A stretch of DNA of 64,000 bases, taken from Leisingera caerulea DSM 24564 (GTDB lineage: Bacteria > Pseudomonadota > Alphaproteobacteria > Rhodobacterales > Rhodobacteraceae). The notes under the pieces are model-generated. The model had not been told where the DNA came from, did no database searches, and saw only the letters and a program-made list of their open reading frames with translations. The DNA lies in NCBI RefSeq assembly GCF_000473325.1, contig NZ_AXBI01000019.1:1-64000 (forward strand), in the 5' to 3' direction. Below are positions 18,287-28,215 of this stretch, piece after piece. Each line of letters starts with the position of its first letter. The first letter of the stretch is position 1. Position numbers and translations under genes: made by a program.

Positions 18287-19177
18287 ATGACCGATCTGCC
18301 CCATGTCACCTGGCTCAAAGCCTTCGAGGCCTCCGCACGGCTCAACAGCTTCTCCGCCGCGGCAGAGGAGCTGGGCCTGACCCCTGCCGCTGTCAGCCAG
18401 CAGATCCGGCTGCTGGAGAAACACCTGGACACCCGGCTGTTCCGGCGCCTGCCCCGCGGCGTTGCCCTGACAGACACCGGTCAGGCCTACGCCCAGCCGA
18501 TCCGCAAATCCTTTGACGATATGCAGCGCGCCACCACCGGCCTGTTCAGCAAGAAACGCAAGCGTGTGGTGCGGCTGCGGGCAACGATCTCCTGCGCTGC
18601 CCTTGTGATCGCGCCGCAGCTGGCCCGGTTTCAGGCCGACCACCCCGACATCTTCGTACAGCTGTCCACCACGGTCTGGGCCAGCCGGTTCGACGAGGAG
18701 GCGCTGGACATCGACATCCGCTATGGCTCCGGCGACTGGCAGGAGGCGCAGATCCTGCACCTGGGCCACGAAAACGCCATTCCGGTCTGCAGCCCCGTCT
18801 ATGCCAAGGCCCTTGGCGGGAGCCCCGCCATTGAGGACCTGGCACGCGCCGATGTCGTGCAGATCATCGGCTCCGAAACCGACTGGGGCCGCCTGGCCGA
18901 CCTGCACGGGCTGACGCTGCAAGTGACCACCGACTGGCTCAAGGCCGATTCCTCTCTGCTCGCCTTGCAAACAGTGGCGGCGGGCCATGGGGTGACGATG
19001 GTGCTGGAAAGCTTTGCCCGGCAATACATTGAGCAGGGGCTGGTCATCGCCCCCACCGCGTTCAAACTGCCGAAACGCCGCTCGCACTACATGGTGATCA
19101 ACGACCGTGCGGGCCAGCGGGAGGAGGTGAAGGCGGTGGCCGGCTGGCTCACCTCACTCTATCAGGCGCTGATCTGA
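18287..19177 (+). CDS. LysR-family regulator (GcvA-like)
   Basis: A 296-residue regulator. The N-terminal HTH (WLKAFEASARLNSFSAAAEE then LTPAAVSQQIRLLEKHL) has the GcvA/AmpR-type wording, followed by a periplasmic-binding-fold effector domain (VVRLRATISCAALVIAPQL onward). It is divergent from the GMC/dehydratase operon across a strong inverted repeat and should regulate it. The inducer is unknown. Confidence 0.9.
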   Translation: MTDLPHVTWLKAFEASARLNSFSAAAEELGLTPAAVSQQIRLLEKHLDTRLFRRLPRGVALTDTGQAYAQPIRKSFDDMQRATTGLFSKKRKRVVRLRATISCAALVIAPQLARFQADHPDIFVQLSTTVWASRFDEEALDIDIRYGSGDWQEAQILHLGHENAIPVCSPVYAKALGGSPAIEDLARADVVQIIGSETDWGRLADLHGLTLQVTTDWLKADSSLLALQTVAAGHGVTMVLESFARQYIEQGLVIAPTAFKLPKRRSHYMVINDRAGQREEVKAVAGWLTSLYQALI

Positions 19178-19229
19178 TGCGGATTCCCTGCCTGTCCCTG
19201 CAGGGACAGCGGCGGGACCTCTGGCGGCC

Positions 19230-20345
19230 CTAGGTCTGCAGCGCGTCCAGCGAAGCTGCCATCGCGCTCCACAACTCCTCCGCCGGTTCGGTGCCGACGG
19301 AAATCCGCACGAAGCCCGGCGCCACGGCATCGCCCCAACGGGCGCGGCGCTCGGCCGAGGTATGCACGCCGCCAAAGGAGGTCGCCGCCCGGATCAGCGG
19401 GCAATTGTTGATGAAGGCATCGGCCTGCCCTGCACTGTCCAGAGTAATCGAGATCAGGAAGCCGAACCGTGCCATCTGCTGCTTGGCCAGTTCATGCGAG
19501 GGATCGGATTTCAGCCCCGGAAACCGGATCTTTTGCACCAGCGGATGCGCGGCCAGCCGCTCCGCCAGCACCTCCGCGGTGTTGCACATCCGGTCGAAAC
19601 GCACTTCCAGCGTCTCCAGACCGCGATGCGCCAGCCAGGCCTCCTGCGGGCCGGGGATGCCGCCGCCGATCATCCGCCAGTCCCGCGCCGCCTGCAGCAC
19701 ATCCTCGCTGCGCGTCGCCAAATGCCCCATCAGCACGTCGGAATGGCCGCCCGGTGCCTTGGTGTCGGAGGCGACAACCACATCCGCGCCGAGCTCCAGC
19801 GGGCGCTGGCCCAGCGGGGTCATGGTGGTGTTGTCAACGATCAGCAGCCCGCCTGCCGCATGAACCGCGTCCGAGACCGCGCGCAGGTCGCAGAGGTCCA
19901 GACCGGGATTCGACGGGGTCTCCGCAAAAACTACATCAAAGCCTTCAAATCCGCCCTCGGCAAAGCTGGCGGTGGGGCGCTGCTCAACCTCCACGCCAAG
20001 GTTCTGCAGAAAGCGCTCGCTAAGACGGCGGGTCACATAATAACCGTCGGACGGGATCAGGATCCGTGACCCGGCCTTGACCGTGGCAAACAGCGACGCC
20101 GTTATGGCCGCCATGCCAGAGGGGAAGGCCAGCACCGGTGCATCTTCCAGATACCCCAGCACGTGCTCCAGATGCTCCCAGGTTGCGTTGTCGGCGCGGC
20201 CATAGCTGGGGCCGCCGTTCCAATCGCCCGGCACGTGGTACATCGAGCTGTGAGTCAGCGGCAGCGCCACAGGGTCGCCCTCGGACAGCGTGTTGCCGCG
20301 CAGATGCAGCATGGCTCCGGGTTTGGGGGCGGTGGGTTTGTCCAT
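19230..20345 (-). CDS. Cys/Met metabolism PLP-dependent enzyme (cystathionine gamma-lyase-like)
   Basis: A 371-residue enzyme of the trans-sulfuration PLP family. Recognisable pieces are LAFPSGMAAITASLFATVK, ETPSNPGLDLCDL, LLIVDNTTMTPLGQRPLELG and the PLP lysine in SDTKAPGGHSDVLMG. The usual family N-terminus is somewhat shortened. It could be a gamma-lyase, a gamma-synthase or a related sulfur enzyme; the sequence does not decide. The ATG at 20345 is chosen as the first one inside the conserved region. Confidence 0.85.
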   Translation of the reverse strand: MDKPTAPKPGAMLHLRGNTLSEGDPVALPLTHSSMYHVPGDWNGGPSYGRADNATWEHLEHVLGYLEDAPVLAFPSGMAAITASLFATVKAGSRILIPSDGYYVTRRLSERFLQNLGVEVEQRPTASFAEGGFEGFDVVFAETPSNPGLDLCDLRAVSDAVHAAGGLLIVDNTTMTPLGQRPLELGADVVVASDTKAPGGHSDVLMGHLATRSEDVLQAARDWRMIGGGIPGPQEAWLAHRGLETLEVRFDRMCNTAEVLAERLAAHPLVQKIRFPGLKSDPSHELAKQQMARFGFLISITLDSAGQADAFINNCPLIRAATSFGGVHTSAERRARWGDAVAPGFVRISVGTEPAEELWSAMAASLDALQT

Positions 20346-20451
20346 GGTGCGGGCGCCTTTCCTGAGGGTGGTGTCCCCGGAGTGATAACCGGCCAGCACG
20401 GAAAAGAAAATCGGGAGCAGCAGGACTGGGGAAATTCGAAACCTGAAACAG

Positions 20452-20540
20452 AGGGCAGCGCCCGTCCGCGGGCGGAAGCGAAGCGCCCGCCCATGGGGGT
20501 GGACGGGCGCCGTCCGGCGGTGCTGCCGGGCGGCAGGTTG
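20452..20540. repeat. Dispersed intergenic palindromic repeat, copy 1
   Basis: Begins AGGGCAGCGCCCGTCC and continues through inverted GC-rich arms (GGGCGG...CCGCCC, GGACGGGCGCCGTCC) to GCTGCCGGGCGGCA. Copies 2 and 3 of the same family are at about 28946 and 45967. All are short GC hairpins between genes, like REP elements. Confidence 0.6.
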
Positions 20541-20550
20541 TTGCGAGTGT

Positions 20551-22242
20551 TTACCCCATCCAGCGGCGCACCGGCGCGGCGGCCTCTTCCAGCGCCTGGC
20601 AAACCACGTCGATCAGGGTCGGGCCGTCATGCGCAAAGGCTTCCTTGATCGCCTGGTCCAGGTCCTCCGGCTTCTCCACCCGCCATGCCTTGACGCCAAA
20701 CGCCTCGGCCACCGCCGCGTGGTCCGTGCGGTTGAAGTCCACGTTGTAGTAGCGCTTTTCGAAATTGTCGCGCTGGCTCGCCTTGATCCAGCCGAAATTG
20801 GCATTGGAGAACACCACATAGGTGATCGGCGCGTTGCAGCGCACCACGGTCTCCAGTTCGCCGCAGGTGAAGCTAAAGGAGCCGTCGCCCATCATCCCAA
20901 CGACCTTGGCCCCGGGCCGGCCGAACCAGGCACCAAGCGAGGCCGACAGCGCATACCCCAGCGCCCCATGCGCGCGGTTGGTGATGTACCGGCGGCCCGG
21001 GTGTTTCTGATGCGAATATGCGTTGTAATAGGGGCAGCTGGTGCCGGGATCGGAGACCACGATGGAGTCCTCCGGCAGGTTCCGGTTCAACGCATGGATG
21101 ATCTGCTCCGGCAGGACCTGACCGGTCTTGCTGGCCGCCAGCGCCTCGAACTTGGCGAACTTGCGCTGCTTGATATCGGCGATTTTGGCGGCAGCGCCGA
21201 AGGACGGCAAATCACCCCCACGCCCGTCCAGGTACGCATTCACCGCCTGCAGAGCCAGTTTCAGATCGGCGGCCACACCTACCTCCGCCGGGTAGTTCGC
21301 CCCGATCACCATCGGGTCGTTGTCGAAATGCACGATCCGCTGGCCGGGCTTCGGCGCCTCCCAGCGCGACGTCGTGGTGGACCCCGCCCGGCAGCCCATA
21401 AAGACCACCAGATCAGCGGCTTCCATCATCTCCCAGGTCTCATCGGTGCCGCCGTTGGAGCCGACCACACCCAGCGACTGCGGGTGGGTGTCGGCCAGTG
21501 ACCCTTTTCCGGAGATCGAGGTACCGACGGCTATGTCAAGGCGGGAGGCGAGCCTGCCCAGCTCCTCCATCGCACCGGATATCACCACCCCGCCGCCGCA
21601 GACGATCAGCGGCGACTTTGCGGACAGGATGGCCTCCGCCGCATCCTCCGCTGCGCCCGGCTCCGGCGCGGCGCGGTAGGCGGGGTAGCTTTGGTGCTTG
21701 GGATCGCCCCAGATGTCGTCGGCGGAAACATCATCGTACTGGATGTCATAAGGCAGCCCCAGATGGGCCGCGCCGGAGCGGCCGGTGGTCATCGCCCGGA
21801 ACGCCTGGCGCACCATCCGCGGAATGTGGCCGGCGCGCTTGATCACCGTATTGAACTTGGTCAGCGGCCCCATCAGGGTTTCCTGATCCACCTCGGTCAG
21901 CGGGTACTTCCCGTAGGAGCCGACCGGAATGTCCGTCGTGATCGCCAGCACCGCATAAGAGCTTTCGTTGGCCTCGATCAGCCCCGGCAGAATATAGGTG
22001 GCACCACCTCCGGATGGCCCCTCGCAGACCCCCACCCGCCCAGTCACGCGGGAGAAGCCGTCGGCCATATAGGCCGCGCTGCGCTCATCTCGGCTAAGGA
22101 CGTGGGTGATGCCATGGTCCAGCCGGTTCATCGCATCATAGAAAGGCAGCGTGGTGTCGCCGCAAAGGCCAAAGATATGGGTGACCCCATGCGCCTCCAA
22201 GGAGCGCACCATCGCCTCGGCGCCGTTTAGCGTGTTCATCAT
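20551..22242 (-). CDS. Thiamine-diphosphate-dependent enzyme (acetolactate-synthase-like)
   Basis: A 563-residue ThDP enzyme of the acetolactate synthase/pyruvate oxidase superfamily. The ThDP-activating glutamate is in SRDERSAAYMADGFSRVTG, the middle domain begins near LIVCGGGVVISGAM, and the cofactor motif is MGDGSFSFTCGELETVV with the expected asparagine downstream. It lacks features that would fix the reaction; a decarboxylase, synthase or sulfoacetaldehyde-type enzyme are options. The start is a double ATG (22242/22239) after GGGAG. The further upstream open frame crosses a palindrome and is not used. Confidence 0.85.
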   Translation of the reverse strand: MMNTLNGAEAMVRSLEAHGVTHIFGLCGDTTLPFYDAMNRLDHGITHVLSRDERSAAYMADGFSRVTGRVGVCEGPSGGGATYILPGLIEANESSYAVLAITTDIPVGSYGKYPLTEVDQETLMGPLTKFNTVIKRAGHIPRMVRQAFRAMTTGRSGAAHLGLPYDIQYDDVSADDIWGDPKHQSYPAYRAAPEPGAAEDAAEAILSAKSPLIVCGGGVVISGAMEELGRLASRLDIAVGTSISGKGSLADTHPQSLGVVGSNGGTDETWEMMEAADLVVFMGCRAGSTTTSRWEAPKPGQRIVHFDNDPMVIGANYPAEVGVAADLKLALQAVNAYLDGRGGDLPSFGAAAKIADIKQRKFAKFEALAASKTGQVLPEQIIHALNRNLPEDSIVVSDPGTSCPYYNAYSHQKHPGRRYITNRAHGALGYALSASLGAWFGRPGAKVVGMMGDGSFSFTCGELETVVRCNAPITYVVFSNANFGWIKASQRDNFEKRYYNVDFNRTDHAAVAEAFGVKAWRVEKPEDLDQAIKEAFAHDGPTLIDVVCQALEEAAAPVRRWMG

Positions 22243-22301
22243 GGGTGCTCCCTGACTCGTCGTAAAACCCGCCCGGGGCGCGGCCCGGGATTCGTACTCC
22301 A

Positions 22302-22315
22302 AACTGTATACAGTT
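22302..22315. promoter_or_regulatory. Perfect 14-base palindrome upstream of the ThDP gene
   Basis: AACTGTATACAGTT is a perfect palindrome about 60 bases upstream of the ThDP enzyme start, a good operator for a dimeric (for example GntR-type) repressor. A related TATACatacaGTATA element lies near 23483 in front of the TRAP operon. Confidence 0.5.
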
Positions 22316-22518
22316 ATGTAGATAGATGTGAAGACCAAAATAGAGGCAACTCAAAAACGGCCGGATTAATGCACCAAGCGCCCGCCCCGCCGGAGCACTG
22401 GGGCGCTACAGGGGCTGTGCCGGAGGCACTCCCCGGATGGTAAAGCGGGCGGGCGCGGGCCGGCAGAAAACGCCGCGGGCGCAGCTGGTGCGGGGCTCCG
22501 GATTTTCCCAGAATCCGG

Positions 22519-23442
22519 TTACCCGGCAGCTTCCGCCAGGATTTCCGTCACATACTCCCGCCAGGCTTTGGCGAAACTGGCGGCCAGCTGCGACAGGGGG
22601 CGCTCGCTAGGGGTCAGGATCGAATAGCCAAAAGAAATTTGCGGCTCAAACGGCAGGAACCGGATCCGCGCCTCGCCCGCGTTGCTGCGGCGGTAGCTTT
22701 CGGCGCTGAGCACATCGACCACAGCACAGGCCTGGCCCGCGGCGATGAAGTGGAACAGCGGCAGGAAATACTGCGCATCGTAGCGCAGGTTGAACTCGGC
22801 GCCGGCGGCCAGAAACGCCTGCGAGGTGGCCTGATAGGTGTTGTGATCCGGCTGTAAGGCCCCCATCGGCACACCGTTCAGATCGGCCGCCGTGACCGCC
22901 TCGCGTTCTGCCAGGGGGTGGCTGGCCGGCACGGCGCACAGGCAGTTGCTGGGCAACTCCTCCGCCGCGTACAGCTTGCGGTCGCCGCGGAACCGGGTCA
23001 TGTCGCAGAAGCCGATGTCGAAACTGTTGGCCGCAACCAGGCTGCGCACCTGCGGCGAAGACCGGGTGGCCAGCGTCACCCGCACCTCGGGCTTGCCGGC
23101 CACGAACCGGCTGATGAATTCCGGCAGCAGATAGGTCGACGGCCCCGGCATCGCCACGATACGGATCGAACCCTGCACCCGGTCGCGCATATTGGCCAGG
23201 TTCTGCTGCGCGGTTTCCAGCCGCGACAGGATTTCGGTCGCCTCCTCCATCAGATACTGCGCTTCGGGCACCGGCACCAGGCGGCGGCCTTCGCGCAGGA
23301 ACAGGGTCAGGCCCAGCTCCTCCTCCAGTGTCTTGATGGCAGCGCTGACCGCTGGCTGGGTGCGGTGCAGGTTGCGCGCCGCCTGGCTGACCGACCCGGT
23401 TTTCATGACCTCATGAAAGACCGCAAGCTGATGTGAGTTCAT
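22519..23442 (-). CDS. LysR-family transcriptional regulator
   Basis: A 307-residue LysR protein with HTH LAVFHEVMKTGSVSQAARN then RTQPAVSAAIKTLEEELGL and a standard effector domain. It is divergent from the TAXI-type TRAP operon with a 153-base AT-rich spacer, so it is the likely regulator of that operon. The effector is probably the transported substrate. Confidence 0.9.
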   Translation of the reverse strand: MNSHQLAVFHEVMKTGSVSQAARNLHRTQPAVSAAIKTLEEELGLTLFLREGRRLVPVPEAQYLMEEATEILSRLETAQQNLANMRDRVQGSIRIVAMPGPSTYLLPEFISRFVAGKPEVRVTLATRSSPQVRSLVAANSFDIGFCDMTRFRGDRKLYAAEELPSNCLCAVPASHPLAEREAVTAADLNGVPMGALQPDHNTYQATSQAFLAAGAEFNLRYDAQYFLPLFHFIAAGQACAVVDVLSAESYRRSNAGEARIRFLPFEPQISFGYSILTPSERPLSQLAASFAKAWREYVTEILAEAAG

Positions 23443-23595
23443 GTTCCGGATCCCTGGCGCAAAGCTATCATAAATTTGATCTATACATACAGTATAATTT
23501 TAAATTTGTACTTATGCTTCTCCTTTATCATGATGCAACAATCGGAGGAGAGAGCTGCCGGGCAAGGCCGCAGCCAATAACCAAGGGAAGAGACA

Positions 23596-24606
23596 ATGGG
23601 ATTTTTCAAGAAACTGACCGGGGCCGCGCTGGCCTGCACCATGCTGACCGGAGCTGCTGTGGCGCAGGACATGACGTTTTTCCGCATCGGAACCGGCGGC
23701 GCAGGCGGCACCTATTTCCCGATCGGCGGCATCATTGCCAATGCGATTTCCAACCCGCCCGGGTCACGCTCCTGTGACGAGGGCGGCAATTGCGGCGTTC
23801 CTGGACTGGTGGCGATGGCCCAGTCGACCAACGCCTCGGCCCATAACGTGAACGCAATCCAGGCAGGCCAGATGGAAGCGGGCCTGTCCGGTGCCGCAAC
23901 CCTGCATTTCGCCTATCACGGCAAGGGCAAGTTCGAGGGCAACGCCAAGCCCGACCTGCGGGTGATTGCCAACCTGTTCCCCGAAGACCTGCACCTGGTG
24001 CTGCCCGAGGGCCACAAGCTGGAGAGCCTTGCTGACCTTAAGGGCAAGCGCGTCGGCATTGCCCAGGCCGGTTCCGGCACCCAGATCGCGGTGGAGCTGA
24101 TCCTGAACGACCACGGCGTCAACCGCGATAACATCGACGAGGCTGAGCTGAACAACGCCCAGTCCGCCGAGCGCATCGCCGACGGCCAATTGGACGCCTA
24201 TTTCTATGCAGCCGGCACACCGGTTGCCGCAATGATCCAGCTCGACAACACCAAGGGCATGGAACTGCACAACTGGTCCGAGGCAGAGATCAAACAGGCC
24301 AACACCACCGTGCCTTACTACATCCCCTCGACCATTCCGGCAGGCACCTATCCGGGTGTGGACTATGACGTGAACACCGTGGCAGTCTCCGGCATGCTGG
24401 TCACCAATGCCAACATGGACGAAGAGCTGATCTATGAGATCACTAAGGCGATGTGGTCCGATACCGCCCGCAAGCTCTTGGACAACGGCCACCCCAAGGG
24501 CAAGGCGATTACCCTGGAAACCGCACTGGACGGCGTCGAGGGCATCGGTGTGCCGCTGCACCCGGGTGCTGAGCGCTTCTACCGCGAAATCGGCATGCTG
24601 AAGTAA
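23596..24606 (+). CDS. TAXI-family TRAP transporter solute-binding protein
   Basis: A 336-residue periplasmic binding protein. The signal peptide MGFFKKLTGAALACTMLTGA ends near AVAQ. The mature protein opens with FFRIGTGGAGGTYFPIGG, the TAXI hallmark, and has LKGKRVGIAQAGSGTQ in the second lobe. TAXI systems import acidic solutes such as glutamate or related acids. A hairpin with T-tract lies between this gene and the membrane component, which would allow the binding protein to be made in excess. Confidence 0.92.
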   Translation: MGFFKKLTGAALACTMLTGAAVAQDMTFFRIGTGGAGGTYFPIGGIIANAISNPPGSRSCDEGGNCGVPGLVAMAQSTNASAHNVNAIQAGQMEAGLSGAATLHFAYHGKGKFEGNAKPDLRVIANLFPEDLHLVLPEGHKLESLADLKGKRVGIAQAGSGTQIAVELILNDHGVNRDNIDEAELNNAQSAERIADGQLDAYFYAAGTPVAAMIQLDNTKGMELHNWSEAEIKQANTTVPYYIPSTIPAGTYPGVDYDVNTVAVSGMLVTNANMDEELIYEITKAMWSDTARKLLDNGHPKGKAITLETALDGVEGIGVPLHPGAERFYREIGMLK

Positions 24607-24623
24607 TTCCTCCCCCCTGAACT

Positions 24624-24660
24624 GCGGCAGCAGGGTGCGCTCTGCTGCCGCCTTTTGTTT
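24624..24660 (+). terminator. Intrinsic terminator/attenuator inside the TRAP operon
   Basis: Ten-base perfect arms GCGGCAGCAG and CTGCTGCCGC with an eight-base loop, followed by CTTTTGTTT. It sits between the binding-protein stop and the permease start and probably terminates part of the transcripts. Confidence 0.7.
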
Positions 24661-24727
24661 CCCGGCGCCCCTGTCCGCAGTGCGGATCAATGGCGCGCGC
24701 CGGCAAGGCCCCGGACTGGAGACCCCG

Positions 24728-26953
24728 ATGTCCCTGGACACCCATCTCGACAACAAGGCGCTTGAGGAGCTGGAGAAGCAGTACGACTCCGCCCTCAACA
24801 CTCGTAACAACGGCCCCAGGCTGACTGGCGTCATCTATTGGGCCAGCATCGCCTTTGCCCTCTATCATCTTTGGACGGCCGGCTTCGGCACGCCGGTGGA
24901 CCATGTGCATATGGGCATCCACCTGGCAGGGCTGTTCCTGTTCATCTTTGTGGGTTTCCCCATGATCCGGACCGCGCACAGCCTGGAATGGCGCGGCCCC
25001 AGCCTCCTGCGTCCCGGCAATGTGCCGCTCTATGACTGGGCGCTGACCGGCCTCAGCATGGCAGCGGCGCTGTTTCTCTGGGTCAGCTGGCGCGGCTTTG
25101 ACATGTTCGGCTTTGACATCAGCGAACAGGCACTGCGGCAGGGCAATCCCTCCAGCCTGGATGTATTCTTTGGCTCGGTGCTGATCCTGACGGTGCTGGA
25201 GATCGCGCGCCGCACCATCGGCTTTGTGCTGCCGCTGATCATTCTGGTGTTCATGGTCTATGCGCTGTTCGGCCCCTACATGCCCGCGCAGATCCTCAAG
25301 CACCCGGGCGTCAACTGGCAGCAGTTCGTCAACAACATGTACTTCCCGTCCGAAGGCATATTCGGCGTGACACTGTGGGTGGTCTCCACCGTGGTGTTCC
25401 ACTTTGTGCTGTTCGGCGTGGTGGCGCAGCGGATGGGCCTGGGGCAGTTCTTTGTCGACAATGCCATGCTGCTGGCGGGCCGCTACACCGGCGGCCCGGC
25501 CAAGGTGTCGGTGGTGTCGTCAGCCTTCTTCGGCACGATCTCCGGCTCGTCCATTGCCAACACGGTCTCCACCGGCTCGCTGACCATCCCGAACATGAAG
25601 AAAATGGGCTACCCCGGCCATTTCGCAGGCGGGGTTGAGGCCGCGGCCTCGGCGGGCGGGCAGATCACCCCGCCGATCATGGGGGCGGCTTCCTTCCTGA
25701 TGGCCGAGTATCTGGAGGTGCCCTACACCACCATCGTGATTGCGGCGATTGTGCCGGCGATGATGCACTATATCGGGGTGATCTCGATCGTGCACTTCAC
25801 CGCCAAGAAACTTGGCCTGACCGCCTACCCCAAGGATCAGCTGCCCAAGTTCCTGCAGGTCTGGAAGGACGGCTGGTACACAATCATTCCGCTGATCGCG
25901 CTTTTGCTGGTGCTGTTTTCCGGCTATTCGCCGAATATGGCGGCCTTTATCGGTCTCAGCCTCTGTGTGGTGGTGGGCTTCTGTGCCTTCAACAAGCCAG
26001 CCACCATGGTGATCCCGCTGGCCTTGCTGGGCTTCATCTTCTGGAAGGCATCGCCCTATTCCGGTGAAGGCTATACCCCGGTGATGGCGGGAATGCTGGC
26101 CGCGCTGACCCTGATCGGCTGCCTGCACAGGAATGAACGCCAGAACTTCCGCGACCTGTTCGACAGTTTCCACGTCGGCGTGCAATACGCGCTGGCCGTT
26201 GGCGCGGCGTCTGCCGCGGTGGGCATCGTGGTGGGTGTGATCAACACCACCGGCGTCGGCTTCCGCCTCGGCTTTATGGTCACCGGCGGCGCGGCGGATA
26301 TGGCGGCAGCGATTGCGCCGTTCCTCGACTGGACCTCCATCGAGGCGTTCAGCCAGCCGTCGATCCAGCAGTTCCTGTCGCTGGTGCTGATCGCCATGGC
26401 CTGCATCCTGATGGGGGCCGGCCTGCCGACCACCGCGCTCTACATCATGCTGGTGGCGGTTGCGACGCCTGCCCTCAGCCAGCTGGGCGTGCCGCCGCTA
26501 GCCACCCATATGTTCGTGCTCTACTACGGTGTGATTTCCGAGATCACCCCGCCGGTCTGCGCCTCGGCCTATGCGGCGGCCGGGATTGCGGGCTCCAACC
26601 CGTTCCGCACCGGCCTCAATGCCTTTACCCTGGGGCTGGGCAAGCTGATGGTGCCGATGGTGTTTGTCTATGCGCCGACCATGCTGATCGTGCTGCCGGA
26701 GCATTTCACGCTGCTGAGCTTCACTCAGGTCACCCTGACCTGCGCGGCGGGCGTCTTTGCCATCGCCACCGCTGTCTCGGCCTACTTCCTGGCCCCGCTC
26801 AACGGCATCTGGCGGCTGCTGATGGCCATTGGCGGCCTGCTGCTGGTGGCGCCGTCCGGCGGCTCCGACATCGCCGCGATGGTGGTCATGGCGCCGGTGC
26901 TGGTCCAGCAATTGGGCCAGCAGCGCAAGCTCCAGACCGAGGCCGCGCAATGA
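24728..26953 (+). CDS. TRAP transporter fused permease (4TM/12TM)
   Basis: A 741-residue polytopic inner-membrane protein. The first 220 residues carry the small-subunit-like helices and the rest is the large DctM-like channel, with GTISGSSIANTVSTGSLTIP, AAASAGGQITPPIMGAASF and GAGLPTTALYIM. Such fused permeases pair with TAXI binding proteins. The ATG at 24728 starts a plausible cytoplasmic N-terminus (MSLDTHLDNKALEELEKQYD). Its end overlaps the flavoprotein start by four bases (ATGA). Confidence 0.92.
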   Translation: MSLDTHLDNKALEELEKQYDSALNTRNNGPRLTGVIYWASIAFALYHLWTAGFGTPVDHVHMGIHLAGLFLFIFVGFPMIRTAHSLEWRGPSLLRPGNVPLYDWALTGLSMAAALFLWVSWRGFDMFGFDISEQALRQGNPSSLDVFFGSVLILTVLEIARRTIGFVLPLIILVFMVYALFGPYMPAQILKHPGVNWQQFVNNMYFPSEGIFGVTLWVVSTVVFHFVLFGVVAQRMGLGQFFVDNAMLLAGRYTGGPAKVSVVSSAFFGTISGSSIANTVSTGSLTIPNMKKMGYPGHFAGGVEAAASAGGQITPPIMGAASFLMAEYLEVPYTTIVIAAIVPAMMHYIGVISIVHFTAKKLGLTAYPKDQLPKFLQVWKDGWYTIIPLIALLLVLFSGYSPNMAAFIGLSLCVVVGFCAFNKPATMVIPLALLGFIFWKASPYSGEGYTPVMAGMLAALTLIGCLHRNERQNFRDLFDSFHVGVQYALAVGAASAAVGIVVGVINTTGVGFRLGFMVTGGAADMAAAIAPFLDWTSIEAFSQPSIQQFLSLVLIAMACILMGAGLPTTALYIMLVAVATPALSQLGVPPLATHMFVLYYGVISEITPPVCASAYAAAGIAGSNPFRTGLNAFTLGLGKLMVPMVFVYAPTMLIVLPEHFTLLSFTQVTLTCAAGVFAIATAVSAYFLAPLNGIWRLLMAIGGLLLVAPSGGSDIAAMVVMAPVLVQQLGQQRKLQTEAAQ

Positions 26954-28215
26954 GCGGCCGCGCCTCCCCTGATGTCACTGTCCTGGGCGCCGGGATCGTT
27001 GGCATCTGCTCGGCCCTCTCCCTGGCCGGGCGGGGCCTCAGGGTCCGGCTCATCGACCGGGATGCCCCCGGCCAGGCGACATCTTACGGCAATGCCGGCA
27101 TCATCTCCCCCTGGTCGGTGGTGCCGCAATCCATGCCCGGCCTGTGGAAGAAGGTGCCGGGCTGGCTGCTGGACCCGCTGGGGCCGGTCTCAGTGAAACC
27201 CGGCTACCTGCCAAAGGTCGCGCCCTGGGGACTGCGGTTCCTGTCCGAGGGGCGCGAGGGCCGGATTCAGCAGATCTCCGACGCGATGGACATGCTCAAC
27301 CGCAACTGCGTGGAGCTGTACCGCCAGCATCTGGCGGGCACCGGGCATGAGGAGCTGGTGCAGGACAGCTATTACGTCCACGCCTTCCGCAACGCGGACG
27401 CAGCCGATCTGAATTCGGTGGATTACCGGATGCGCGGCGACCGCGGGGCCGATATGGAGCGTATCGGCACGGCGGAGCTGCGCGATCTGGAACCGGCGCT
27501 GACGCCGGAATTCCAGGCTGCGATCCTGATCAAGGGCCAAGCCCGTGCAACCTCCCCGGGCCGGATCGGCACCGTTCTGGCGGAGAAGTTCCAAGCGATG
27601 GGCGGGGAAATCCTGCGGCAAACCGTGCGGGCGATCCAACCGTCCGGAACCGGCGGCTGGAGCTATACGACCGAGGCGGGCCAGGAATGGACGCCCAAGC
27701 TGGTGCTGGCCATGGGCGTCTGGTCCGGCGAACTGCTGAAACCCTTGGGCATCAGGATCCCGATGGAATCCGAACGCGGCTATCATGTGTCCTTCCGCTC
27801 CCCTGGCGTCGCGCTCAACAACTCGATCATGGATATGGACATGAAATTCGTGGCCTCCTCGATGGAGGAAGGACTGCGGGTTGCCGGCACCGCCGAGTTT
27901 GCAGGTCTCGACCAGCCCGTGAACCAGAAACGGCTCGACGGGCTGGTCAAGCTGGCCCGCGCGCTGCTGCCTGATCTGCGGGCAGACGATATGGACACCT
28001 GGTCAGGCCAGCGCCCCAGCCTGCCCGACAGCCTGCCCTGCATTGGCGAGGTCGAGGGCTTCCCCGATCTGATCGCCGCCTTCGGCCACAGCCACTATGG
28101 CCTGATGATGGCCCCGAAAACCGGGCGGCTGGTGGCGGATATCGTCAGCCACACCCCGGTGAACGAAGACCTCTCGCCATTCCGCACACGGCGCTATGAA
28201 AGGATCAAGGCATGA
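26950..28215 (+). CDS. FAD-dependent D-amino-acid dehydrogenase-like oxidoreductase
   Basis: A 421-residue DadA-like flavoprotein. The N-terminal dinucleotide motif is VTVLGAGIVGICSALSLAGR and the C-terminus carries WSGQRPSLPDSLPCIG and FGHSHYGLMMAPKTGRLVAD, typical of D-amino-acid dehydrogenases. It should oxidise an amino acid imported by the TRAP system to the 2-oxo acid and pass electrons to the respiratory chain. It is coupled by four-base overlaps both upstream and downstream. Confidence 0.9.
   Translation: MSGRASPDVTVLGAGIVGICSALSLAGRGLRVRLIDRDAPGQATSYGNAGIISPWSVVPQSMPGLWKKVPGWLLDPLGPVSVKPGYLPKVAPWGLRFLSEGREGRIQQISDAMDMLNRNCVELYRQHLAGTGHEELVQDSYYVHAFRNADAADLNSVDYRMRGDRGADMERIGTAELRDLEPALTPEFQAAILIKGQARATSPGRIGTVLAEKFQAMGGEILRQTVRAIQPSGTGGWSYTTEAGQEWTPKLVLAMGVWSGELLKPLGIRIPMESERGYHVSFRSPGVALNNSIMDMDMKFVASSMEEGLRVAGTAEFAGLDQPVNQKRLDGLVKLARALLPDLRADDMDTWSGQRPSLPDSLPCIGEVEGFPDLIAAFGHSHYGLMMAPKTGRLVADIVSHTPVNEDLSPFRTRRYERIKA

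Noticed and set aside
20452..20540. Possible CRISPR or tRNA-like structure in the GC hairpin region
   Set aside because: There are no regular spacers and no cloverleaf; it matches the dispersed repeat family instead.
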